This document shows, in pieces, positions 40,288 to 48,677 of a DNA stretch of 64,000 nucleotides (its first letter is position 1; every line of letters starts with the position of its first letter). The stretch is from Salinimicrobium sediminilitoris (GTDB taxonomy: Bacteria > Bacteroidota > Bacteroidia > Flavobacteriales > Flavobacteriaceae), in assembly GCF_020866905.1 (NCBI RefSeq), contig NZ_JAIVCC010000017.1, positions 173,761 to 237,760 of the forward strand, read 5' to 3'. The notes under the pieces are model-generated. The model was given only the letters and a program-made list of their open reading frames with translations. It made no database searches and was not told where the DNA came from. The position numbers and the translations under genes were made by a program.

Positions 40288-40890
40288 ATGGAAAAAGTAA
40301 TTTTTTACATCCTTGCAATTATAATGGTGGCTTCGGCCATTGCCGCGGTGAGTAGCCGAAAAATGCTTCGGTCGGTGGTGTATCTGCTTTTTGTCCTGAT
40401 AGGGGCCGCCGGTCTCTATTTTCAAATGGACTACAACTTCCTGGCTGCCATTCAGCTAACGGTTTATGCGGGAGGGGTTGTGGTACTTATCATCTTTTCA
40501 GTCCTGCTCATTCAGCATATTGAAATGCAACTGGAAGTAGCAAGAAAATCACGCCGGGCAATCTCGGCTTTATTGTGCCTGTTGGGATTGAGCGTTTTCC
40601 TGGCTACCATCTATGCACATCCTTTTGAAGCAGCAGGAGTGACTACAACTACAACGACTGCTGAAATTGGTAGAGCGCTGCTCAGCTTCGAAAAACAAGG
40701 GTTTATACTTCCGTTTGAAGTAATTAGTGTCCTGCTGCTTTCAGCAATGATAGGAGCTATAGTGATCGCCAAAGGCGGAAGACAGATCAAGCAGCCACCC
40801 TTCGAGAAATTGGATCCGGAAAAGATCCTTCAGGGGATATCGAAAGAAGTCAATGAAGAAAAAGTTCCTGAAGAAGAAATAGGTGTCTAA
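40288..40890 (+). CDS. nuoJ: Complex I subunit J
   Basis: Membrane subunit of the pump arm, 200 residues, with five hydrophobic segments (about 2-22, 28-48, 54-73, 92-110 and 145-165). The conserved YLLFVLIGAAGLYF and QLTVYAGGVVVLIIF stretches are present. A charged C-terminal tail of about 30 residues is somewhat long. It is followed by 62 bases that include a small CGGCA/TGCCG hairpin before nuoK, the widest gap within the nuo operon. Confidence 0.94.
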   Translation: MEKVIFYILAIIMVASAIAAVSSRKMLRSVVYLLFVLIGAAGLYFQMDYNFLAAIQLTVYAGGVVVLIIFSVLLIQHIEMQLEVARKSRRAISALLCLLGLSVFLATIYAHPFEAAGVTTTTTTAEIGRALLSFEKQGFILPFEVISVLLLSAMIGAIVIAKGGRQIKQPPFEKLDPEKILQGISKEVNEEKVPEEEIGV

Positions 40891-40952
40891 AATGACATTT
40901 TTGAACCAAAATATTTAAACACATCCGGCAGTTGCCGATAAATATAAAATCT

Positions 40953-41270
40953 ATGATCCCGGGCGTAAGCATAAACGAAATCCTCACCCTCACTTCTATC
41001 CTGTTCTTTATAGGAGTGTACGGTTTTATTACCCGAAAGAACCTCATCTCCATCCTCATCTCGGTGGAACTCATTCTGAATTCTTCGGTCATAAATTTTG
41101 TGGTGATCAATAAATACCTCTATCCCGAGCTCCTGCAGGGAATGGTGTATTCGATCTTCATCATAGCCGTAGCTGCAGCCGAAACTGCTTTGGCGGTGGC
41201 GATCATTATTAACATTTACAGGCGAACAGGCTCTGTAGAAGTGAGCGAAACTGAAACCATGAAGCATTAA
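40953..41270 (+). CDS. nuoK: Complex I subunit K
   Basis: Antiporter-like small subunit with three membrane segments in 105 residues, when read from ATG 40953; a TTG seven codons upstream (40932) is less likely. The family glutamates in the second and third helices are present (SVELILNS and AAAETALAVAI). It sits between nuoJ and nuoL with twelve bases to nuoL. Confidence 0.94.
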   Translation: MIPGVSINEILTLTSILFFIGVYGFITRKNLISILISVELILNSSVINFVVINKYLYPELLQGMVYSIFIIAVAAAETALAVAIIINIYRRTGSVEVSETETMKH

Positions 41271-41282
41271 TCTGTAAAAGAA

Positions 41283-43202
41283 ATGAACCTCATCAACCTT
41301 CTTTTAATTCCTGCAATTCCTCTGGCTGTTTTCCTGATCCTGGGAATCTTCAGCCATAAGATCAAGCCGGCAGCATCGGGCGTAATTGGTGTGGCAGGTC
41401 TGGCTACCTCCACCCTGCTCTCCTACTATACTGCCTGGCAGTACTTCTTTGTCTCAGGAAAGGTAAATGGCGTCTTCCAAACCTTTGTTGAAAAGACGGT
41501 ATGGATAAGATTTACTGAAACGCTCCACATTGATATGGGCGTACTTGTGGACCCTATCTCGGTAATGATGCTTATCGTAGTCTCCACAGTTTCGCTGATG
41601 GTGCACATTTACAGTAGGGGCTACATGAAAGGGGATGACGGATATACGCGTTTCTTCGCCTACCTGTCTCTGTTCACTTTTTCAATGTATGGATTAGTCC
41701 TTGCGACAAATCTCTTCCAAATCTACATTTTCTGGGAGCTGGTGGGAGTTTCTTCCTTCCTGCTCATTGGCTTTTATTACACTAAAACCTCGGCCATTGC
41801 AGCTGCCAAAAAAGCTTTTATTGTTACCCGTTTTGCCGATTTCGGATTTTTGATCGGGATCTTTATCATCGGCTTTTATACTAACACTTTTGACTTTCAA
41901 CTGCTGAATGATCCACAGGGACCGGCGATCCTTACCTGGGCCTCTACTTCCTTTATGGGACTTTCGGTGATCACCTGGGCACTAATTCTCATATTTATTG
42001 GCGGTGCGGGAAAATCAGCCATGTTCCCGCTACATATCTGGTTGCCCGATGCCATGGAGGGTCCCACACCTGTTTCAGCATTAATACATGCTGCAACTAT
42101 GGTTGTAGCCGGAGTCTACCTGGTGGCACGTTTCTTCCCGATGTTCTATATGGTTGAAGATGGATTTGTTTTGCAGATCGTTACGTACGTCGGAGCATTT
42201 TCTGCTCTATTTGCTGCTGTTATAGCCATTACCCAAACAGATATTAAAAGAGTCCTTGCCTTCTCGACCATGTCACAACTTGGTTATATGATGATGGCTT
42301 TAGGAGTTTCCGGGCTGGAGGGATATGAAGGAGTAGGATATATGGCTTCCATGTTCCACCTCTTCACCCACGCCATGTTCAAAGCTTTACTCTTCCTGGG
42401 GGCAGGATCTGTGATCCATGCCGTCCACAGCAATCTGCTACAGGAAATGGGCGGATTGCGAAAATTTATGCCGGTAACCCATTTCACTTTTCTTATTGCT
42501 GCCCTGGCCATTGCAGGAATTCCTCCCCTGGCCGGATTCTGGAGTAAAGACGAGATTCTGGTTGCAGCTTATGAAAACAGCCGGTTCATCTATGGAGTTG
42601 GGGTCTTCGTTGCAGGCTTGACCGCATTCTATATGTTCAGGCTTTACTTCGGAATCTTCTGGGGTAAGGACAGGCAGTATAAACATACTCCGCATGAATC
42701 TCCCGCTTCCATGACCATTCCTCTTATCGTATTGGCGGTGCTGACAGTGACAGCAGGCTTTGTTCCCTTCAGTGAATTAGTGACCGCAGATAAAGCAGGA
42801 TTTGAAGCTCATTTAAATTTACCTCTTGCAGCCATAGCAGTAGCGGTGGGTGCTTTGGGAATCTTCCTTGCATGGATCTTCTATAAAAAAGAAAACGATC
42901 TGGCTTTCCGATTTGCAACCGCATTTGGATCGCTTTACAAGTGGACCTCCCATAAATTCTATTTTGATGAGATCTATCTCTTCGTAGCCAGAAATATCTT
43001 CTTTAAAAATGTCGCCGCTCCTATAGCGAAGTTCGATAAAAAGATCGTAGACGGTACCATGGAAGGTATAGGCAACCAGACGGTAGTCCTCTCCCGGAAG
43101 ATAAAGGGCTGGCAATCGGGAAAAGTTCAGGATTATGCCTTTGGATTCATGGGAGGTTTGGTGGTACTCATCCTGGTCTTCATTTACATTTTTAATAACT
43201 AA
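41283..43202 (+). CDS. nuoL: Complex I subunit L
   Basis: The distal proton-pumping subunit, 639 residues with about sixteen membrane helices, related to Mrp antiporters. Family landmarks are WELVGVSSFLLIGFYY, the lysine-bearing GKSAMFPLHIWLPDAMEGPTP (cited as its halves GKSAMFPLHIWL and PDAMEGPTPVSA) and HAATMVVAGVYL. The long amphipathic lateral helix is accommodated in the C-terminal 100 residues. It starts 12 bases after nuoK and ends six bases before nuoM. Confidence 0.96.
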   Translation: MNLINLLLIPAIPLAVFLILGIFSHKIKPAASGVIGVAGLATSTLLSYYTAWQYFFVSGKVNGVFQTFVEKTVWIRFTETLHIDMGVLVDPISVMMLIVVSTVSLMVHIYSRGYMKGDDGYTRFFAYLSLFTFSMYGLVLATNLFQIYIFWELVGVSSFLLIGFYYTKTSAIAAAKKAFIVTRFADFGFLIGIFIIGFYTNTFDFQLLNDPQGPAILTWASTSFMGLSVITWALILIFIGGAGKSAMFPLHIWLPDAMEGPTPVSALIHAATMVVAGVYLVARFFPMFYMVEDGFVLQIVTYVGAFSALFAAVIAITQTDIKRVLAFSTMSQLGYMMMALGVSGLEGYEGVGYMASMFHLFTHAMFKALLFLGAGSVIHAVHSNLLQEMGGLRKFMPVTHFTFLIAALAIAGIPPLAGFWSKDEILVAAYENSRFIYGVGVFVAGLTAFYMFRLYFGIFWGKDRQYKHTPHESPASMTIPLIVLAVLTVTAGFVPFSELVTADKAGFEAHLNLPLAAIAVAVGALGIFLAWIFYKKENDLAFRFATAFGSLYKWTSHKFYFDEIYLFVARNIFFKNVAAPIAKFDKKIVDGTMEGIGNQTVVLSRKIKGWQSGKVQDYAFGFMGGLVVLILVFIYIFNN

Positions 43203-43208
43203 GGTGCT

Positions 43209-44696
43209 ATGGATATTTTAACTCTATTTGTCGTTGTTCCGGTACTGGTGATCCTGGCACTGGTTTTCACCAAAGATCTTAGACAGGCAAGGGTCATTTC
43301 CATGATTGGCGGTTTGGTCCAGCTGGGTATGGCAATAAATCTTTTGTTCGCCTACTTCAGGGAAAGAGCAGTCAATGATGCTATCATGCTCTTCACCCGC
43401 GACCTTGTTTGGTTTGAACAATTCAACATCCATTATAACATTGGAGTCGACGGAATTTCGGTTTCCCTGATCCTGCTAACTTCTATTATCGTTCTTGCAG
43501 GTGTTTTCATTTCCTGGAAGATGGAAGAACTACCTAAGGAGTTTTTCATTTCCCTGATCGTGCTGGCCACAGGCGTTTACGGATTTTTTATATCTATAGA
43601 TCTCTTCACCATGTTCGTTTTCTATGAGATCGCAGTGATCCCAATGTATCTGCTTATCGGGATTTGGGGTTCGGGAAACAAGGAATACTCAGCTATGAAG
43701 CTAACCCTGATGTTGATGGGAGCATCGGCAGTTCTCATGGTAGGAATTCTTGGGATCTACTTCAACTCAAATGCCGATGGCGGAGCACTTACTTTTAATA
43801 TCCTTGAGATCGCAAAAGTGAATATTCCTTTTGAAGCTCAAAAGTTGTTCTTCCCTTTAACCTTTATCGGATTTGCCATTTTAGGAGCTCTATTTCCTTT
43901 CCATACCTGGTCACCTGACGGACATGCCTCTGCACCTACTGCAGTCTCCATGCTGCACGCCGGAGTTTTAATGAAGCTTGGAGGCTACGGAATTTTCAGA
44001 GTAGCTATGTTCCTGCTTCCTGCCGGAGCATTAGAATGGAGTTGGTTCTTCATCATCCTTTCGGCTACCGGAGTGATCTATGGCGCCTTTGCTGCCCTGC
44101 GTCAAACCGATCTAAAATACATTAATGCCTACGCATCTGTCAGCCACCTCGGGATGGTGACCTTTGCGCTGCTCATGCTAAACAAAACAGCATGGAATGG
44201 TGCCATTTTACAATCTCTGTCTCACGGATTCATGACGGCCCTTTTCTTTGCTTTGATCGGAATGATCTATGGTAGAACCCATACCCGGGACATTACAAAA
44301 CTTGGTGGGTTGCTTAAAGTTATCCCTTTTATTTCAGTAGTGTATGTTATTGCCGGAATGGCTTTACTGGGTCTTCCCGGCTTCAGCGGATTCGTAGCCG
44401 AAATGAACATCTTTATGGGTGCATTTCAGCAGGACAGCATGTTCTACAGGATCGCTACCATTGTCTCTATTTCAGCAATAGTCGTAACTGCGGTATATGT
44501 ACTGCGGGTGGTTGGAATAATGCTCATGGGACCGGTGAAGAATGAAGCTTATAACCATCTGGAAGGAACAACCTGGTACGAGAAAACCGGAATTATGCTA
44601 TTGTTGATCCCTATAATAGGAATTGGTATAGCTCCATTGTGGATAAGCAATTTAATTATGGAAAGCCTTCAGCCTTTCATCCAGGGAGTGCTATAA
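43209..44696 (+). CDS. nuoM: Complex I subunit M
   Basis: Second antiporter-like proton-pumping subunit, 495 residues, about fourteen membrane helices. Key stretches are FYEIAVIPMYLLIGIWG with the essential glutamate, FPFHTWSPDGHASAPTAVSM (the lysine helix region) and GGYGIFRVAMFLLP. The gene is in the normal order between L and N, with short gaps on both sides. Confidence 0.96.
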   Translation: MDILTLFVVVPVLVILALVFTKDLRQARVISMIGGLVQLGMAINLLFAYFRERAVNDAIMLFTRDLVWFEQFNIHYNIGVDGISVSLILLTSIIVLAGVFISWKMEELPKEFFISLIVLATGVYGFFISIDLFTMFVFYEIAVIPMYLLIGIWGSGNKEYSAMKLTLMLMGASAVLMVGILGIYFNSNADGGALTFNILEIAKVNIPFEAQKLFFPLTFIGFAILGALFPFHTWSPDGHASAPTAVSMLHAGVLMKLGGYGIFRVAMFLLPAGALEWSWFFIILSATGVIYGAFAALRQTDLKYINAYASVSHLGMVTFALLMLNKTAWNGAILQSLSHGFMTALFFALIGMIYGRTHTRDITKLGGLLKVIPFISVVYVIAGMALLGLPGFSGFVAEMNIFMGAFQQDSMFYRIATIVSISAIVVTAVYVLRVVGIMLMGPVKNEAYNHLEGTTWYEKTGIMLLLIPIIGIGIAPLWISNLIMESLQPFIQGVL

Positions 44697-44712
44697 ATTA
44701 AAAGAATAGAAA

Positions 44713-46140
44713 ATGGAACTGAGTAGTTTTTTACTAATGCGGCACGAGATCTCCCTACTGGCGATCATCCTGCTTCTCATCATTGCCGAGATCGCCATTC
44801 CCGATCATAAAAAGAGCAGTATTCTGCACCTGGCCTTGCTTTTCTTCGGAATTCACACTGCTGTAGGTTTCCTGCCGCTGGCAGAAAGTTTCCTGTTTGG
44901 AGGCATGTTCAGGAGTAATGACATGATCCACTTTTTTAAAGGTGTGCTAAATATCGGTGTTTTCACCCTCTTACTTCAATCAGCGGAATGGGTGGAAAAG
45001 AATATGCTGAGTCAGGAAAGAGGAACTGAATTTTTCATCCTTCTGTTCGCTTCCCTGTTGGGTATGTACTTTATGATCTCTGCCGGAGATTTCCTTATGT
45101 TCTTTATTGGGATGGAACTTTCCACTCTTCCCGTCGCTGCACTTGCCGCCTTTGAGATCATCAAAAGGGAATCGGGCGAGGCAGGAATTAAATTTATTCT
45201 TTCCGCAGCTTTGGCTTCGGGAGTATCGCTGTTCGGGATTACGATGTTATATGCCACCAATGGCTCTATCTATTTTGAGGATATTGTGACTACTCTGAAT
45301 GCGGAAAATCTTACGCTCCTGGGTTTCATACTGTTCTTTACCGGACTTGCATTTAAGATTTCCCTCGTGCCTTTCCACTTTTGGACTGCCGATGTTTACG
45401 AGGGAGCTCCTATCGGCATCGCTTCATACCTTTCGGTAATATCCAAAGGTGCTGCAGCATTTATCCTAATGATCCTGTTATTCACTGTCCTTAAACCTTT
45501 GATGCACATTTGGGAGCCTATGCTTTATGTGCTGGCAGTGGCCACCATGTTCATTGGAAATATCTTTGCCTTACGCCAGGAGAACATGAAACGTTTCCTC
45601 GCCTACTCCTCCATTGCCCAGGCAGGTTTTATTTTGCTGGGGCTCATGACCGGTAGTCAATTGGGAACTGCTACAGTGGTTTATTTCATCACTATTTACA
45701 TCTTCTCGAATCTTGCAGCCTTTGGAGTGGTACAGGCTATTTCCACGAAAACCGGAAAGGAGAATATGAAGGATTACGAAGGTTTATACCGCACAAATCC
45801 GAAGCTAAGCCTGGTGATGATGCTGGCACTTTTCTCTTTAGCGGGAATTCCGCCGGTTGCCGGTTTCTTTGGAAAATTCTTCCTCTTCACGGCGGCAGCC
45901 AGTGAAGGCTTCTACCTACTGGTATTTTTGGCTGTGGTGAACGTTACCATTTCACTGTACTATTACCTGCTGGTGATAAGAGCCATGTTCGTTCGAAAAG
46001 GGGAAGCTCCAATCCCATTTTTTGAGAACAAATTGTACATGAGACTGGGTCTTTTGATCACTGTTATCGGGATTGTGGTTCTTGGTCTATACAGTCCGTT
46101 GTACGAATACATATATCAATTAAGTGCAGGTTTAAATTAG
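44713..46140 (+). CDS. nuoN: Complex I subunit N
   Basis: Third antiporter-like subunit, 475 residues, about fourteen helices. GMELSTLPVAALAAFE has the conserved glutamate, and FKISLVPFHFWTADVYEGAP marks the family, as does LFSLAGIPPVAGFFGKFFLF. It ends the nuo genes proper. Six bases later an unrecognised small gene starts in the same operon. Confidence 0.96.
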   Translation: MELSSFLLMRHEISLLAIILLLIIAEIAIPDHKKSSILHLALLFFGIHTAVGFLPLAESFLFGGMFRSNDMIHFFKGVLNIGVFTLLLQSAEWVEKNMLSQERGTEFFILLFASLLGMYFMISAGDFLMFFIGMELSTLPVAALAAFEIIKRESGEAGIKFILSAALASGVSLFGITMLYATNGSIYFEDIVTTLNAENLTLLGFILFFTGLAFKISLVPFHFWTADVYEGAPIGIASYLSVISKGAAAFILMILLFTVLKPLMHIWEPMLYVLAVATMFIGNIFALRQENMKRFLAYSSIAQAGFILLGLMTGSQLGTATVVYFITIYIFSNLAAFGVVQAISTKTGKENMKDYEGLYRTNPKLSLVMMLALFSLAGIPPVAGFFGKFFLFTAAASEGFYLLVFLAVVNVTISLYYYLLVIRAMFVRKGEAPIPFFENKLYMRLGLLITVIGIVVLGLYSPLYEYIYQLSAGLN

Positions 46141-46146
46141 CAGGTC

Positions 46147-46464
46147 ATGGCATTAGAAGGAAAACATAGCTTCGGAAGCATTGGAGAAACAAGAGTGAGT
46201 TTCATTGAGAAGAAAATTGATGAAGACCGGAAGGAGTTCCTCACCCGACTTCTCGAGCATAACGATTTTCAGGTTATAGTCGAGGAAGAAAAGAAGAAAA
46301 AACCTGAAGACCCCCAGCTGTATACAGTTGCCGTGACAGATATCACTTTTAATCCTGTAATTGGAGTGTTCGAAAGAAAATTAAGAACATTTGACGGTCG
46401 TAAAGTAACGCCGGGATACTGGAACCAGCTTACCGAGGACACCAAACCGCAATACTGGAAATAG
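46147..46464 (+). CDS. Unrecognised small protein at the end of the nuo operon
   Basis: A 105-residue soluble protein that starts six bases after nuoN stops and ends just before the operon terminator, so it is co-transcribed with complex I. I do not recognise it. It has no signal peptide, membrane segment or cysteine, so it holds no iron-sulfur cluster. The N-terminal half looks helical and is highly charged (DRKEFLTRLLEHNDFQVI, then EEEKKKKPED). The C-terminal half looks like beta strands with aromatic residues (LYTVAVTDITFNPVIGVFERK, cited in parts: LYTVAVTDITF, VIGVFERKLRT, GYWNQLTED). Position makes it a candidate accessory or assembly subunit, possibly for donor docking in place of NuoEFG; that is conjecture. 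Confidence 0.75.
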   Translation: MALEGKHSFGSIGETRVSFIEKKIDEDRKEFLTRLLEHNDFQVIVEEEKKKKPEDPQLYTVAVTDITFNPVIGVFERKLRTFDGRKVTPGYWNQLTEDTKPQYWK

Positions 46465-46504
46465 TTTAATCTTTTTATGTTTAAGTTGGCCGGAGATGGT
46501 CAGG

Positions 46505-46533
46505 GGGCTCTGCAGAAACAGGGCCCTTTTTTT
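46505..46533 (+). terminator. Terminator of the nuo operon
   Basis: GGGCTCTG (46505-46512) pairs with CAGGGCCC (46519-46526), with one G-U pair and a six-base loop, followed by seven T. It closes the rightward kor-nuo block 40 bases after the last gene. Confidence 0.88.
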
Positions 46534-46562
46534 ACTATAGAAGTGTGGACTAACTTAGCACC

Positions 46563-47459
46563 TTAAGGTGTCAAAAATGTGAAAACTGCTCTGCGATTTT
46601 TTACCTTTATTTCTTCCTCCCGGTAATCTTCAATGATCTCATCATCGATATGTGCGTCCTTACCTTTCCACTTCAGGCGAATCTCACTCACCTTACGCAG
46701 ATCTGCAAAATCCTCTAATCTTTTTCGCGAATCTCTTTCGTTGAGATGGTCTTGTATATAAGATTTAAGCATTTCTCTCATTTCCTCCCGCACAATTACC
46801 AATTCAAAATTTCCGTCCCCGGTTTCAGCATTTGGAGCAAGTTCTATATTAGGTCCTATGTATCTAATATTCATAAGTTCTACCAGAAGGAATTTCCCGG
46901 TTATTTCCTGGTTATCTGCAATAATAATGGCCTCCTGCGCTTCATAAAAATCAATGATCTTCAGCAATTCCCTGAGAGATCTGGTGATCTCATCCTTTTT
47001 TTCCTCACCATCCAGAGTCTTCATGACTCTCACAAGCTTTGGAAAAATACCACATCCTATACCTTCAATAAAAAAAGCTGCCTCTTCTACACCCTCTACT
47101 ACCCCGATATCAAAACCGGTTTTCTTAGTGGATTCCCTGATGAACTTTTCGGGAGATCCAATTTTGAAAGTTGTAGCAATATTATTGGCTGTACCATAGG
47201 GAAAAACCTGCACCGGTACCTGCAGTAATTTATTTTTTTTGGCTTCAATCATTACCTGAGCAAACTTTTGCACTGTTCCATCACCCCCGGCCACAAATAT
47301 TATATCTGCATCCTTTTTAACAAATCGATCCCAGAATGGATCATTGGTTGAGAAATAGGAGAATTCAAAACCGGCTTCTTTTAATTGCCTTGTTAGTTCT
47401 TCCTTATCATGATTTCCAGTGCCGGCTGTGGGATTATGAATAAGAATAGCTTTTTTCAT
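46563..47459 (-). CDS. Diacylglycerol kinase-family lipid kinase
   Basis: A 298-residue soluble ATP-dependent kinase of the DAGK_cat family (YegS/BmrU/LcbA type). The ATP site motif VAGGDGTVQK is at about residues 56-65, after the N-terminal IHNPTAGTGNHDKE loop. A C-terminal beta-sandwich completes the fold. Members phosphorylate diacylglycerol, sphingoid bases or related lipids; the substrate here is open. It is alone on the minus strand, convergent with the nuo operon. No membrane segment is present, as usual. Confidence 0.88.
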   Translation of the reverse strand: MKKAILIHNPTAGTGNHDKEELTRQLKEAGFEFSYFSTNDPFWDRFVKKDADIIFVAGGDGTVQKFAQVMIEAKKNKLLQVPVQVFPYGTANNIATTFKIGSPEKFIRESTKKTGFDIGVVEGVEEAAFFIEGIGCGIFPKLVRVMKTLDGEEKKDEITRSLRELLKIIDFYEAQEAIIIADNQEITGKFLLVELMNIRYIGPNIELAPNAETGDGNFELVIVREEMREMLKSYIQDHLNERDSRKRLEDFADLRKVSEIRLKWKGKDAHIDDEIIEDYREEEIKVKNRRAVFTFLTP

Positions 47460-47598
47460 TTCGGATGGTTTTTAATAAAAATAAGCAGCAAAAAACTTTT
47501 CTCAGCCCTTCTTAACACAGACTTATAATTCTCCCGTTTTATCTTATGCTAAAGTTTCGTAATTTCAAGAAACAAGAAAATAAAAATAAAAAAGCACT

Positions 47599-48333
47599 AT
47601 GAAAATACTGGTAACCAACGATGACGGAATATACAGTCCCGGCCTTTCCTGCCTGGCAAAATGTGCCTCAAAATACGGCGAAGTGATAGTTATGGCGCCC
47701 GATGTAGAACAATCATCCATGGGACAGGCCATAACCTCGGCCAGGCCCATAACCTATAAAAAATCTCCTATCCATTTCGAAGGAATGGAAGCATACAGGG
47801 TAAGCGGTACTCCTGCCGATTGTGTAGCACTGGGAACTCACTTATTTGATGATATTGATATCGTGCTATCGGGAATAAATATTGGGTCCAATCTGGGAAA
47901 TTCGGCCTGGCATTCAGGAACTTTGTCTGCTGCCCGGCAGGCTGTACTCTTTGGCATTCGCGGAATTGCCCTTAGTGTATCTGTCGGAGAGAATGAGCCC
48001 GATTTTGATGCGTTAGAGTCCTTTGTTGTAGATTCCCTGAAAGAAGTGATGCACGAATCCTCAATGGAACTTCTCAACATCAACTTTCCCCGGGAACCTG
48101 AAGGTGATATTGTATGGACCTGCCAGTCAATACGGCATTACGACGGAAAAGTGATCCAACAGGAAGACCCAATGGGCCGCGAACATTACTGGTTCACCGT
48201 ATTCCCTATTGAAGAAGTAGAGGAAGGAACAGACAGATGGGCAGTAAAACACGGCAAGACAAGTATTACTCCGATGATCCTGGACCTTACCGACAAAAAG
48301 GTTTATGAAGAAAAGAATAGCATATCCAAATAA
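47599..48333 (+). CDS. surE: 5'/3'-nucleotidase SurE
   Basis: Removes phosphate from nucleoside monophosphates and short polyphosphate, and helps stationary-phase survival in E. coli. The 244-residue protein has the SurE metal ligands: NDDG with Asp8 and Asp9, QSSMG with Ser39/40, and SGINIGSNLG with Asn94. PDVEQSSMGQAIT is also typical. The flavobacterial protein is monofunctional in this annotation and stands next to tRNA-Pro; the usual partner genes (pcm, rpoS) are absent. It is transcribed divergently from the lipid kinase gene with about 140 bases between. Confidence 0.95.
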   Translation: MKILVTNDDGIYSPGLSCLAKCASKYGEVIVMAPDVEQSSMGQAITSARPITYKKSPIHFEGMEAYRVSGTPADCVALGTHLFDDIDIVLSGINIGSNLGNSAWHSGTLSAARQAVLFGIRGIALSVSVGENEPDFDALESFVVDSLKEVMHESSMELLNINFPREPEGDIVWTCQSIRHYDGKVIQQEDPMGREHYWFTVFPIEEVEEGTDRWAVKHGKTSITPMILDLTDKKVYEEKNSISK

Positions 48334-48461
48334 AGCCGGTTTGGTTACGGGAGACCATAACTGAAGAAATATTCACCTTTTCAAGAATATTTGAATAGTC
48401 CACAACTTTTGGTCTTGATCACCTTCGACCTCGAACAAGTTCGGGTGTCGGTTAAAACAAA

Positions 48462-48489
48462 AAAGCCCTGCACTTTCGTGCAGGGCTTT
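48462..48489 (-). terminator. Terminator of tRNA-Pro(UGG)
   Basis: AAAGCCCTGCAC (48462-48473) pairs perfectly with GTGCAGGGCTTT (48478-48489) around TTTC. On the minus strand T-rich sequence follows (TTTTGTTTT). It starts six bases past the tRNA and may also stop surE transcription from the other side. Confidence 0.9.
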
Positions 48490-48495
48490 ACTTCG

Positions 48496-48570
48496 TCGGG
48501 GTGGCAGGATTCGAACCTGCGGCCTCCTGCTCCCAAAGCAGGCGCGATAACCGGGCTACGCTACACCCCG
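48496..48570 (-). tRNA. tRNA-Pro (anticodon UGG)
   Basis: The reverse complement folds as a 75-base cloverleaf. The acceptor stem CGGGGTG pairs with CACCCCG, with discriminator A. The anticodon stem CCTGC/GCAGG holds the loop TTTGGGA, giving UGG. The T arm has GGTTCGAATCC. CCA is not encoded. It reads CCN proline codons, complementing the GGG tRNA near the left end. Confidence 0.95.
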
Positions 48571-48677
48571 AGATCAACTAACGCTGATGAGTTACATTAA
48601 CTTGTAAGCGGCTGCAAATATAAGAAAGAACTTTAGTTTCCGGTTCAATTCTACTTATTTTTTGAAATTTTATTTAC

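Noticed and set aside
46559-46570. Palindrome CACCTTAAGGTG at the end of the lipid kinase gene
   Set aside because: It includes the stop codon region, is short, has no loop or T run, and is likely chance.
48391-48600. Short open frame across tRNA-Pro(UGG)
   Set aside because: It spans the tRNA and its terminator; the peptide is an artefact.
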